Source of the DNA: JBFLYZ01 sp040756415
GTDB taxonomy: Bacteria; Bacteroidota; Bacteroidia; JADZBD01
Assembly (NCBI GenBank): GCA_040756415.1
Contig: JBFLYZ010000042.1
Location: 1 to 32,754 of the forward strand
Length of the DNA stretch: 32,754 bases
Direction of reading: 5' to 3'
The number at the start of each line of letters is the position of its first letter. Position 1 is the stretch's first letter. Shown piece after piece: positions 15,654-22,924 of this stretch. Under the pieces are notes generated by a model. It searched no databases and was not told the origin of the DNA. It saw nothing but the letters and a program-made list of their open reading frames with translations. The position numbers were made by a program, and so were the translations under genes.

Positions 15654-17810
15654 TTATTGTTTAATGATCTTTTTCGTGGTGAGCCGTCCGGTTTCCGTTA
15701 CTATTTGTATAAAGTATATTCCTGAGGGCAATTCTTCCGTTTTTAGCTGGTTTTCACCACGGCTCAGTTTCCAGCTTCCCGCCTTTTCGCCCAGGGCATT
15801 CACCAGAACAGCCGTGCTGCCTTCGTCAAGGCTTACGTTTAGCGTTCCGTTCACCGGGTTTGGCCAGATCATCACTCCTGGATTTTCCTGCGGAAGCTGC
15901 GAGCCGGTGAGCAGGCATGAGCTGCTGACGAACCAGGACAAAAGCCTCACATACGATGCCTGCGTGTAAATGCCGGCTTCGGTGATGGTCCAGGAGTTTT
16001 GCGGCCAGCCCGTGTTCCAGTCCCTGTAGGATTTCTGTATGGGCTGGTTAAGCGGTGGAGTGACAAGGCTGGAATTGCAAAGGGCATTATTGGGGTTGCA
16101 GTTGCCCGGGCAGCAGGGATCTACATTATAGGAGGGATTGGCTCCGCCCGGCACATAGCCGGGAGCGGGACCGTAGGTTGAAACGCCAGCGCGGTCCCAC
16201 AGGGCGCTGCCATCGGTGAACCAGGCGTGATAGAACTCGTTGATGGAGTTCTCTGCACCGTAGCCGCCCATATTGCTCAGGTAGGCGAAGGCGGTGGGAT
16301 TGATGCCGTGGAAATAATTGATGTATCCCAACGCGGCATTCCGGTAATTGGTGTTGTTGCCCGGATCCAGGTTATATACGAGCATATTGGTGAACATAAT
16401 GCCCTGTCTTCCCTTGGTGGTGTTGCTTCCCCAGGTGTAATTGTTATCAGAAAGGTGAGCGCGGTAAGCATCGGTTTGATTGAGGTAGGCTGGCAGGTTG
16501 TCAGCGTTATTGGTCTGCAATGAATTGCGGTATGCGTTCCTGATCGCATTGGCCACCGTGGGCGTGGCATTGCTGAGCGAAGCGTAATACAGCATCATAT
16601 CCTGCTGTCCGCTTTCGAAGGGATAGGCATAGCTCCACATGATGAGGTGCATCTGCGTGTAGTTATTATCGAAAAAGGTGCGGTAAGCGGTATTGCCCGT
16701 GAGCGCGAAGAGGAATACCGCAGCCGACATCTGCCTCACCAGCCGCTCGTAGCTTCCCGTTTCCTGCTCGCCCGCACCGATCAGCCCCGTATTGTAAAAT
16801 GTCACGTTCGGGTTGGCGCTGGCCCAGTTGTATGCGCTGATGGCGGCCGATTGCAGGGTATTGGCATAAGCGGTATTTCCAATGCTGTTGAACTGTATGG
16901 CGCCCAGTGCGAAAAGGGCCGATGCGGTAAAGCTGGCCGAAGTGGTGGCGGGTCCGTACACGCGCTGGGCGTTATCGGCCGATGGAGGAGAAGTAGATGC
17001 ATAGTTGGCCACTCCGACTATGCTCAGCACCGATCCATCATTCTCCTGCATGCGCAGCAGCCAGTCGAGCTCGTACTTTACCTCATCCAGCAGGTCGGGC
17101 ACCCCGTTGCCGGATTCGGGTATATTATAATCATCTCCCCACACAGAAGGATTTTCCGCGTAGGCCAGCATCAGGTCGATCATGGTCTCGAAGGTGAAAT
17201 TCACATACTTGTTGTAGTCGCCCGCATCGTGCCAGCCGCCCGAAAGGTCCCTGGATGTGGAGCTGTTCAGGTTGTTGTACAAACGGCAGTCGGTATCCTG
17301 CAGGCTGCCCAGGTGGCAGCTCCCGTCCGTCCAGCCGGTTTGCGCATAGGGTGCCGACTTGGGCATGCCGCAGCGCTGGTAATAGAATACGCGCAGGGCC
17401 TGCTTGAGCGTGCCGAGGTACACGCAATCGCTGATTGCGAACTGGTAGGATCCCACGTTATTGCTGACATCGAATACATAGTAATTGCCGGGCGTGGTGA
17501 GCGCGGAAAAATCGAACCACCACACCTTATCCCCGCTCTGCGACTGGGTGGCGCCACCGTTCCAGGCGGTGATGGTGCCGGAGAACACGGTCAGGTCATC
17601 GCTCCACCTCCTGACCTCGTAATTGGTACCGGGAGTAAAAGGGCTGGTTGAATTGTAACCGGCCTGCGGGTTGCTGATCACCGCCACTTTCTTATCTCCC
17701 GGCCGGTAACCGAACTGGTCGATCTTGATATGGTCGTCAACGGTAGGAGGGGCAGCGGCAAGAAGGTTGAAAGCAAGCAGAAGTGAAGAAAGCGTTACGA
17801 CTTTTTTCAT
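15654..17810 (-). CDS. Secreted GH9 family cellulase with T9SS sorting domain
   Basis: Product of 718 aa. Domains in order: signal peptide (1-19); an Ig-like CelD_N domain (about 25-127, IDQFGYRPGDKKVAVIS); a GH9 (alpha/alpha)6 catalytic domain (about 130-620) with the catalytic aspartates in GGWHDAGDYNKY near 191-202, the HGINP and DRAGVSTYGPAPGYVPGG segments, and the general-acid Glu in SWTITEAGIYTQASY; and a C-terminal type A T9SS sorting domain (about 640-718, IWPNPVNGTLNVSL ... SGIYFIQIVT). It should cut beta-1,4-glucans outside the cell. Most GH9 enzymes are endoglucanases; the exact substrate cannot be told. The stretch DPCCPGNCNPNNALC is a Cys-rich insertion, probably metal- or disulfide-stabilised. 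First gene of an operon with the glycine-rich protein. Confidence 0.92.
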   Translation of the reverse strand: MKKVVTLSSLLLAFNLLAAAPPTVDDHIKIDQFGYRPGDKKVAVISNPQAGYNSTSPFTPGTNYEVRRWSDDLTVFSGTITAWNGGATQSQSGDKVWWFDFSALTTPGNYYVFDVSNNVGSYQFAISDCVYLGTLKQALRVFYYQRCGMPKSAPYAQTGWTDGSCHLGSLQDTDCRLYNNLNSSTSRDLSGGWHDAGDYNKYVNFTFETMIDLMLAYAENPSVWGDDYNIPESGNGVPDLLDEVKYELDWLLRMQENDGSVLSIVGVANYASTSPPSADNAQRVYGPATTSASFTASALFALGAIQFNSIGNTAYANTLQSAAISAYNWASANPNVTFYNTGLIGAGEQETGSYERLVRQMSAAVFLFALTGNTAYRTFFDNNYTQMHLIMWSYAYPFESGQQDMMLYYASLSNATPTVANAIRNAYRNSLQTNNADNLPAYLNQTDAYRAHLSDNNYTWGSNTTKGRQGIMFTNMLVYNLDPGNNTNYRNAALGYINYFHGINPTAFAYLSNMGGYGAENSINEFYHAWFTDGSALWDRAGVSTYGPAPGYVPGGANPSYNVDPCCPGNCNPNNALCNSSLVTPPLNQPIQKSYRDWNTGWPQNSWTITEAGIYTQASYVRLLSWFVSSSCLLTGSQLPQENPGVMIWPNPVNGTLNVSLDEGSTAVLVNALGEKAGSWKLSRGENQLKTEELPSGIYFIQIVTETGRLTTKKIIKQ

Positions 17811-17859
17811 GGCCGGGGGTTTTCCTTGTAAATGTAAACAAATCCGGCCAACCGGAATA

Positions 17860-18315
17860 TCAGTCCTGCCGCCTCTCGAGCAGGCCCTTCAGGTTATGCA
17901 ATACCTTTTCCCAGTTCTCCTCTGCATGCTTTCTCATTTTCTCATCCGGCACGTTCTCCTGCGTAATGGTCAAAAGCGTGCCGTCTTCCTCCGGTATAAG
18001 CTCATAGGTAATGATCACGTAATTTTCGGGCTTGTCGGCTATGCCCGATAACGAGCTCCAGTACGTATAGCGCAGCAGGCGGTTGGGTTCCGCCTTCAGT
18101 ATGGTGCCCTTATCCCGGTAGGCCTTGCCCTGCCATTCGCCAGTAAATGTAACGGCACTGCCCTCTTTCCAGTCGGATTCAGCGTTGGTGCCGAAGAAAT
18201 ACTGCCTGATCTGCGCGGGATCGGTCAGGGCCTGCCAGACCTTCTCCGCGGGCGCCTGTATGCCGATACCGGCCCGCGCGGTAATGCCGCTGCTGTTCTT
18301 ATTTGTCGTTTCCAT
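17860..18315 (-). CDS. SRPBCC (AHSA1-like) domain protein
   Basis: Product of 151 aa, cytoplasmic, with the START/Bet v1-type AHSA1 pattern: IQAPAEKVWQALTDPAQIRQYFFG near 20-43, then WKEGSAVTF, GTILKAEPNRLLRYTYW, ITYELIPEEDGTLLTITQ and the C-terminal helix WEKVLHNLKGLLE. Such proteins bind small hydrophobic ligands; the ligand is unknown. The ATG at 18315 lies 17 bp inside the 3' end of the upstream LRAT-like gene, indicating one transcript and likely translational coupling. The start is set by the ATG and the immediate beginning of the domain. Confidence 0.88.
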   Translation of the reverse strand: METTNKNSSGITARAGIGIQAPAEKVWQALTDPAQIRQYFFGTNAESDWKEGSAVTFTGEWQGKAYRDKGTILKAEPNRLLRYTYWSSLSGIADKPENYVIITYELIPEEDGTLLTITQENVPDEKMRKHAEENWEKVLHNLKGLLERRQD

Positions 18316-18856
18316 TCAGGTTGAATCGTCTTCTGAAATGATCAAAGCCCTCGAACACCTTCAGGTTCTTCATATTGGTATATTTGAAAAGCCGGGTATT
18401 CATCAGGGAAAGTATGATGTTGGCCACCTTGATGGTCACTTTGGCCTGGAAGCTTTCCAGCTTGCGATACACGCAGTAGTTCACAAAGTGCTCGCAGTTG
18501 TTGCTGTCTATGCAATAGGGCTCCGCGGCCCTTTCCTTTACCCGTTGTATGATCTCTTCCAGCCGGCCAGGGTTTTTTTCAAAATAAACGAATTCGAATT
18601 CGCTGCACCCGGCCAGGAAATCGCGCCAACTGATGCATTCCACCCCGTCTTCGTTGTTCTCGATCAGCAGCAGCGTATCGTGCTCATCGAACCCGTATAC
18701 AAAAGCGTAATGCTTATAGGGGTGGGCGTCTTTGACCGGCCTTCTGACGATAGACCCGGTATAGCCGGTGCGGCCTTTGTACCGGAACGCGTTCGATTTC
18801 AGCGCTGGCAGCTCGTCAATGCTAAAGTATGGATCTTTCCGTATCAGCCTCCTCAT
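18299..18856 (-). CDS. LRAT-like (NlpC/P60 superfamily) acyltransferase/hydrolase domain protein
   Basis: Product of 185 aa. Residues about 28-130 look like the lecithin retinol acyltransferase / H-rev107 fold: H49 in YKHYAFVYG and the nucleophile C121 in NNCEHFVNYCVYRK. The second His usual in the family appears to be replaced around LLLIENN (65-69). The C-terminus has a hydrophobic helix near 142-150 and a basic tail. Bacterial members of this fold are thought to act on lipids or peptides; activity here is not known. It is preceded by AAAGGGAGG 6 nt before the ATG, a strong Shine-Dalgarno site that is unusual for this genome, and overlaps the SRPBCC gene by 17 bp. Confidence 0.72.
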   Translation of the reverse strand: MRRLIRKDPYFSIDELPALKSNAFRYKGRTGYTGSIVRRPVKDAHPYKHYAFVYGFDEHDTLLLIENNEDGVECISWRDFLAGCSEFEFVYFEKNPGRLEEIIQRVKERAAEPYCIDSNNCEHFVNYCVYRKLESFQAKVTIKVANIILSLMNTRLFKYTNMKNLKVFEGFDHFRRRFNLNGNDK

Positions 18857-18861
18857 CGCAA

Positions 18862-18870
18862 CCTCCCTTT
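18862..18870 (-). promoter_or_regulatory. Strong Shine-Dalgarno site of the LRAT-like gene
   Basis: On the minus strand the sequence reads AAAGGGAGG followed by TTGCG and the ATG at 18856. Other starts in the window lack such a site, which supports this start and may mark the gene as acquired. Confidence 0.55.
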
Positions 18871-19055
18871 AGTCTTATCAGGGCTAATTATGTGCCATTG
18901 TAGCGTTAGATAAAGAACGGATCAGCGCCCGCTCCGTGGCGGGTACCCCCTTGCCGTGAATGTTGATTTTATTCCACGAGCGCAGGGCCGTATGCGTTCC
19001 TCCAGCCCCTGTGGGGGAACTGGCACAGTTATTTAGGGTGTATATGCGTAGCGTA
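18871..19055. other. Non-coding stretch upstream of the riboswitch, with two hairpins
   Basis: No convincing gene on either strand. A stem CCCGC / GCGGG lies at 18928-18943 (6 nt loop), and a longer imperfect hairpin lies at 18996-19020 (GTTCC pairing with GGAAC, inner CCC/GGG). Neither is followed by a T-run. The promoter of the riboswitch must lie here or just inside it, but I see no clean TAnnTTTG. Confidence 0.4.
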
Positions 19056-19139
19056 CTGTTTAGGGGAGGTTCCGTTAGAGAATTCTGAGAAGCAAACCCT
19101 CACAACTTGAACCAGGTAATACTGGCGGAAGGAAAACAG
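19056..19139 (+). ncRNA. TPP (thiamine pyrophosphate) riboswitch aptamer, orphan
   Basis: Conserved THI-box elements are all present in order. P1: CTGTTT (19056-19061) with AAACAG (19134-19139), perfect. P2: AGGG (19062-19065) with CCCT (19097-19100). P3: 19066-19072 with 19080-19085, one bulge. The pyrimidine-sensing loop CTGAGA ends at 19090. P4: CTT (19105-19107) with AAG (19129-19131). P5: CCAG-GTAATA-CTGG (19112-19125), then GCGG. The P4/P5 half aligns base for base, without gaps, with E. coli thiM as I remember it. A terminator follows directly, so this should be a transcription-OFF switch for high TPP. No thiamine gene follows on this strand; the next plus-strand gene starts at 20078, beyond a convergent gene. 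Confidence 0.88.
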
Positions 19140-19147
19140 GAACTGAC

Positions 19148-19184
19148 CAGCCTTCTCGTTTATGACGGGAGGGCTGTTTTTTTT
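19148..19184 (+). terminator. Intrinsic terminator of the TPP riboswitch
   Basis: CAGCCTTCTCGT (19148-19159), loop TTATG, ACGGGAGGGCTG (19165-19176): 12 paired bases including two G-U, followed by eight T (19177-19184). The left arm CCTTC (19151-19155) can instead pair with GAAGG (19128-19132), which is also the 3' side of P4. That gives a plausible ligand-free antiterminator. Confidence 0.9.
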
Positions 19185-19196
19185 CGGTATTACCGG

Positions 19197-19988
19197 CTAT
19201 TTCACAATAAAGATATCGAAGCCGTAACCGTGATGCATGATCGGCTCCGTATACACGGCCAGCTTGATGTCTTTGAACTCGAGCTTGGGCTGATACTCCT
19301 TCGCGGCCGGTAACTGGCCATCCTCTTCACGCAGGCCGATCTCATGACCTGTTCCCAGGTGAGCTATCACAAGCGTCATGGTTTTAGACGTATATAGCCT
19401 TACGGAACTTACATACATTCCAACTGATGTACCGGTATAATAATAGTTTTTGTTAAAACCATAATATGATGTATCCTTTATAACGGACAAGGGGTAAAAC
19501 TTGCTTTGATAGAAAAGGTAGTCCATGTCGCTCAGGGTGTCATGGCTCAGCGCGACCAGATCGCACTTTTTCTGGTAATCGCAGAAAGAAATGTATCCGG
19601 GCGTGAACAGGTCAAGGGCCGGATGCTCTTTAAGGATCAGCCCGTAACACCTGCTGTAGATTTTTTTCAATGAATCAAGGTAGCCTGTACACGCGGAAAC
19701 AGCACTGTCGCGCACCGATGATGAAAGAAGCTTTTGTTCTTTCGTGTAAACTGAAATATAAGCAAAGAGCAGCCATTTTTCCTGCCATTGTCCTTTCGTT
19801 TCCAGGCCAGGGCAGTCGTTCCCGATGGCCTGGGTACGCCTGATCTTAACATCGAGCGTAATGAGCTTGCCGTCCGATACCCCCACCGGGAAAATCTTGA
19901 ACTGGTAGGCGCTCAGGCAGGCAGAAGAAACATTGCTCACCACCAGGAAAAACAAAAGGAGTAGTGCAGGCGTTACAGAGACCTTCAT
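19197..19988 (-). CDS. Secreted hypothetical protein, AT-richer than neighbours
   Basis: Product of 263 aa; family not recognised. Signal peptide (KVSVTPALLLLFFLVVSNVSSA) followed by a Cys at 24 (SACLSAY); the -3 residue is not typical of a lipobox. The mature part has several cysteines (near 24, 59, 100, 114, 135, 141) that may form disulfides in the periplasm or outside, and aromatic runs such as YYGFNKNYYYTG. It is visibly richer in A and T than the genes on either side. It has a complete promoter with only 4 nt before the ATG and lies between a plus-strand riboswitch and the AsmA-like gene. No sorting domain. Possible insertion that displaced the riboswitch's target. Confidence 0.75.
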   Translation of the reverse strand: MKVSVTPALLLLFFLVVSNVSSACLSAYQFKIFPVGVSDGKLITLDVKIRRTQAIGNDCPGLETKGQWQEKWLLFAYISVYTKEQKLLSSSVRDSAVSACTGYLDSLKKIYSRCYGLILKEHPALDLFTPGYISFCDYQKKCDLVALSHDTLSDMDYLFYQSKFYPLSVIKDTSYYGFNKNYYYTGTSVGMYVSSVRLYTSKTMTLVIAHLGTGHEIGLREEDGQLPAAKEYQPKLEFKDIKLAVYTEPIMHHGYGFDIFIVK

Positions 19989-19992
19989 GATT

Positions 19993-20022
19993 CAAAATTA
20001 ATATTATTGCCCCGCCAGGCAA
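19993..20022 (-). promoter_or_regulatory. Complete Bacteroidota promoter of the 263-aa gene
   Basis: On the minus strand: TTG (20022-20020), 19 nt spacer, TAATTTTG (20000-19993), then AATC and the ATG at 19988. Both elements match consensus, and the 4 nt gap predicts a leaderless mRNA. Confidence 0.65.
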
Positions 20023-20077
20023 AAGGCCCCGTTTCCAGCCTGATTTTATCGTAAATTCGCATAAAACCCAAAGGCAT

Positions 20078-22882
20078 ATGAAGCTAGTCAAAAAGATCGC
20101 CAAATGGAGCGGCATCACACTGCTGATCCTCATTGTACTCATTCTTGTCGCTCCTTTCATTTTCAAGGACAAGATCATCCAGTTCGTAAAAGACGAGGCC
20201 AATGCCCAGCTCAATGCCAGGGTCGATTTCGGTGATTTCGACCTGACCCTGCTCAGCAGCTTCCCCGACTTTACGCTCAGCATCAATAATGTGAGCATAG
20301 CCAACACCGGTGATTTCGCTGGCGATACCCTGCTCAGCACGAAGAACCTTACCGCAACGATCAACCTGATGAGCGTGATCAGCGGCAGCCAGTACAAGAT
20401 ACGCAGCGTGGTGCTCGATCATCCGCGCATACTGGCCCGGGTGCTGAAGGACGGCCGCGCCAACTGGGATATCACCAAGCCCGGCCAGGATACGGTAAAA
20501 AAGACCGAAAGCGCTGAACCGGCCAAGTTCGACATGAGCCTGAAGCACTTCGAGATCAAAGAGGCGCACGTGGTATATGATGATAAAAGCATGGATTTTT
20601 ACACTTCTTTGAATGGGTTCAATCATACCCTGAGCGGTGATTTTACCCAGGACAACTTCCTGATGGAGACCATGACCAGCATCGGGGAGTTTACGCTTGC
20701 CTATGGAGGGGTGACCTACCTGAAAAAGGTGAAGACCGATATAAAGGCCGACCTGGATGCGGACATGCCGAACTTCAAATTCACCTTTAAGGACAATAAG
20801 ATCAGCCTGAACGAGCTGGGGCTGGGTATCAACGGCTTTTTCGCCATGCCAGGCAATGACATGAACATGGATATCAATTTCAAGGCCGAGCAGAGCGAGT
20901 TCAAGAACTTCCTTTCACTCATCCCTTCCGCTTATTCGGCCGATTTCGCCAGCGTGAAGACCTCGGGCAAGCTGGCTTTCGATGGTTTCGTAAAAGGGAC
21001 CTACAACGATAAGCTGATGCCGGCATTTGCCGTGAACATGAAGATCGATGATGCCATGTTCCAGTATCCTTCGCTGCCGGCCTCGGCACAGGATATTGCG
21101 GTGGATGTGAAGGTGAACAACCCTGACGGCAACCCCGATAAAACGGTGATCGATGTCAGAAAGTTCCATGTAGAGCTGGCCGGCAACCCGGTGGATGCCG
21201 TGCTGCACGTGGAGACCCCGGTCAGCGACCCGCTGGTGAACGGCTCCGTGCTCGGCAAGGTGAACCTGGCCACCCTTAAAGACGTTCTTCCCCTGAGCAA
21301 GGACGAGAACCTGAACGGGACCATTACTGCCGATGTGAAGATGAACGGCCGCATGAGCTCCATTGAGCGCGGGCAGTATGATAAATTCCAGGCCGAGGGA
21401 AAAGTGATCGTGATGGATATGCAGTACAAGAGCAAGGATAATCCCTATGACGTGGATATCAAAAGCATGACGCTTAACTTCACGCCACGTTTTGTCGAGC
21501 TGGCCGGTTTCGATTCCAGGATAGGGCGCAACGATGTGCAGGCCGATGGTAAGATCGAGAATTTCATGCAGTACATGTTCAAGGATGAGCTGCTCAAGGG
21601 CAATTTCAGTATGAGCTCATCCCTGATGGACCTCAACCAGTTCATGAGCAGCGCTGAAACCACCCCTACGGCAGCCCCTTCGGCTCCCGATACGGCTGCC
21701 CTGGGCGTGATCGAGGTGCCCTCCAATATTGATTTCACGCTGAACACAAAGATCGCGAAGATGATCTATGAGAAGCTGGAGATGAGCAACATTGCCGGCA
21801 ACGTGACCATCCGCGACAGCAAGATCAACCTGAGCGAGCTGAAGATGAACGCCCTGGGAGGCAGCATGCGCATTTACGAAAGCGTGTACGAGACCAGCAA
21901 CCCCAAGTCCCCGGGCGTGAGCTTCAAAATGAACATACGCGATTTCGATATCCCCTCTACGTATAATACCTTTCCGATCGTGCAGCAACTGGCAACCGTA
22001 GCCAAATACACTACGGGCAGGTTCTCAACCGATATTTCCTATACTTCTTCGCTCGATGCCACCATGATGCCCGTGATGAGCAGCCTGAACGGAGAAGGGA
22101 ATCTGAAGACCAGCAAAGTGGTGGTCAGCGGTTTCGAACCCCTGAGCAAGCTGGCCGATGAGCTGAAGATGGATAAGTTCAAAAAGACGGAGTTCAGCGA
22201 CCTGAACATCAACTACAAGATCAAAGACGGCAAGATCACGCTGGAGGAATTCCCCTTTAAGTCGAACAGCGTAACGGGCTTTATCAACGGCTATACGGCA
22301 TTCGATCAGAGCATCAGCTACCTGATGAAAATGGAGGTGCCTACCAAGGATATGCCCCCGGGTGCAAAGCAGCATGTTACCGGATTGCTGAGCAAGGCCT
22401 CCATGCTGGGTGTGAATGCCCAGTTGCCTGAAAAAGTAAAGCTCAACGCTTTGTTCGGAGGCACCGTAATGAAGCCTACTATAAAGACCGATGTAAAGGA
22501 TATCGCGCAGAACGTGGTGAGCAACGTGACCAGCCAGGTGAAGGATACGATCAAGCAGACGGTGACCAATGTGGTGAACGATGCCAAAGCGGAACTGGAA
22601 GCGAAAAAGAAAAAGATCATGGACGATGCGGCCAGGGAGGCCCAGAAAGTGAAGGACGAGGCCGCCAAGCTGGCCGAGCAGACCAAGACCGAAGGCTACA
22701 AGAAGGCCGATGAGCTGCAGAACAAGGGCGGCAACCCCATCGAGAAGGCGGCCAACAAAAAACTGGCCGAGAAGCTGCGTAAGGAGACGGACGAGAAGGC
22801 CGCCAAGATCGTTTCGGAAGGGAACGCCAAAGCGGATAATATCATGAAAGAGGCCCAGAAGAAGGCGGACGAGATCAAATAA
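20078..22882 (+). CDS. AsmA-like inner-membrane protein with long charged coiled-coil tail
   Basis: Product of 934 aa. One N-terminal transmembrane segment (about 8-29), then the AsmA N-terminal pattern (LNARVDFGDFDLTLLSSFPDFTLSINNVSI near 45-75) and a long beta-rich periplasmic repeat region with AsmA-like C-terminal signatures (about 600-800, LNALGGSMRIYES, FNPLSK-type FEPLSKLADELKMD). AsmA-family proteins bridge the periplasm and are linked to phospholipid transport to the outer membrane. The last 120 residues (815-934) are quite different: almost only Ala, Lys, Glu and Asp in heptad-like order (AKAELEAKKKKIMDDAAREA), a predicted helix of coiled-coil type, perhaps contacting peptidoglycan or a partner. 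Possible weak promoter TAAATTCG at 20052-20059. Followed by the OmpA-like gene after 42 bp. Confidence 0.85.
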   Translation: MKLVKKIAKWSGITLLILIVLILVAPFIFKDKIIQFVKDEANAQLNARVDFGDFDLTLLSSFPDFTLSINNVSIANTGDFAGDTLLSTKNLTATINLMSVISGSQYKIRSVVLDHPRILARVLKDGRANWDITKPGQDTVKKTESAEPAKFDMSLKHFEIKEAHVVYDDKSMDFYTSLNGFNHTLSGDFTQDNFLMETMTSIGEFTLAYGGVTYLKKVKTDIKADLDADMPNFKFTFKDNKISLNELGLGINGFFAMPGNDMNMDINFKAEQSEFKNFLSLIPSAYSADFASVKTSGKLAFDGFVKGTYNDKLMPAFAVNMKIDDAMFQYPSLPASAQDIAVDVKVNNPDGNPDKTVIDVRKFHVELAGNPVDAVLHVETPVSDPLVNGSVLGKVNLATLKDVLPLSKDENLNGTITADVKMNGRMSSIERGQYDKFQAEGKVIVMDMQYKSKDNPYDVDIKSMTLNFTPRFVELAGFDSRIGRNDVQADGKIENFMQYMFKDELLKGNFSMSSSLMDLNQFMSSAETTPTAAPSAPDTAALGVIEVPSNIDFTLNTKIAKMIYEKLEMSNIAGNVTIRDSKINLSELKMNALGGSMRIYESVYETSNPKSPGVSFKMNIRDFDIPSTYNTFPIVQQLATVAKYTTGRFSTDISYTSSLDATMMPVMSSLNGEGNLKTSKVVVSGFEPLSKLADELKMDKFKKTEFSDLNINYKIKDGKITLEEFPFKSNSVTGFINGYTAFDQSISYLMKMEVPTKDMPPGAKQHVTGLLSKASMLGVNAQLPEKVKLNALFGGTVMKPTIKTDVKDIAQNVVSNVTSQVKDTIKQTVTNVVNDAKAELEAKKKKIMDDAAREAQKVKDEAAKLAEQTKTEGYKKADELQNKGGNPIEKAANKKLAEKLRKETDEKAAKIVSEGNAKADNIMKEAQKKADEIK

Positions 22883-22924
22883 GCTCTGGAACATTTCTTG
22901 TTAGCGAGCGTATAAGTCTATCGT

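Noticed and set aside
18928..18943. CCCGC/GCGGG hairpin as a terminator
   Set aside because: No T-run follows on either strand.
19107..19313. Plus-strand 68-residue open frame overlapping the riboswitch and terminator
   Set aside because: It begins inside the aptamer, reads through the terminator hairpin and T-run, and continues antisense to the 263-aa gene; there is no start signal and the residues look like an accident of the other features.
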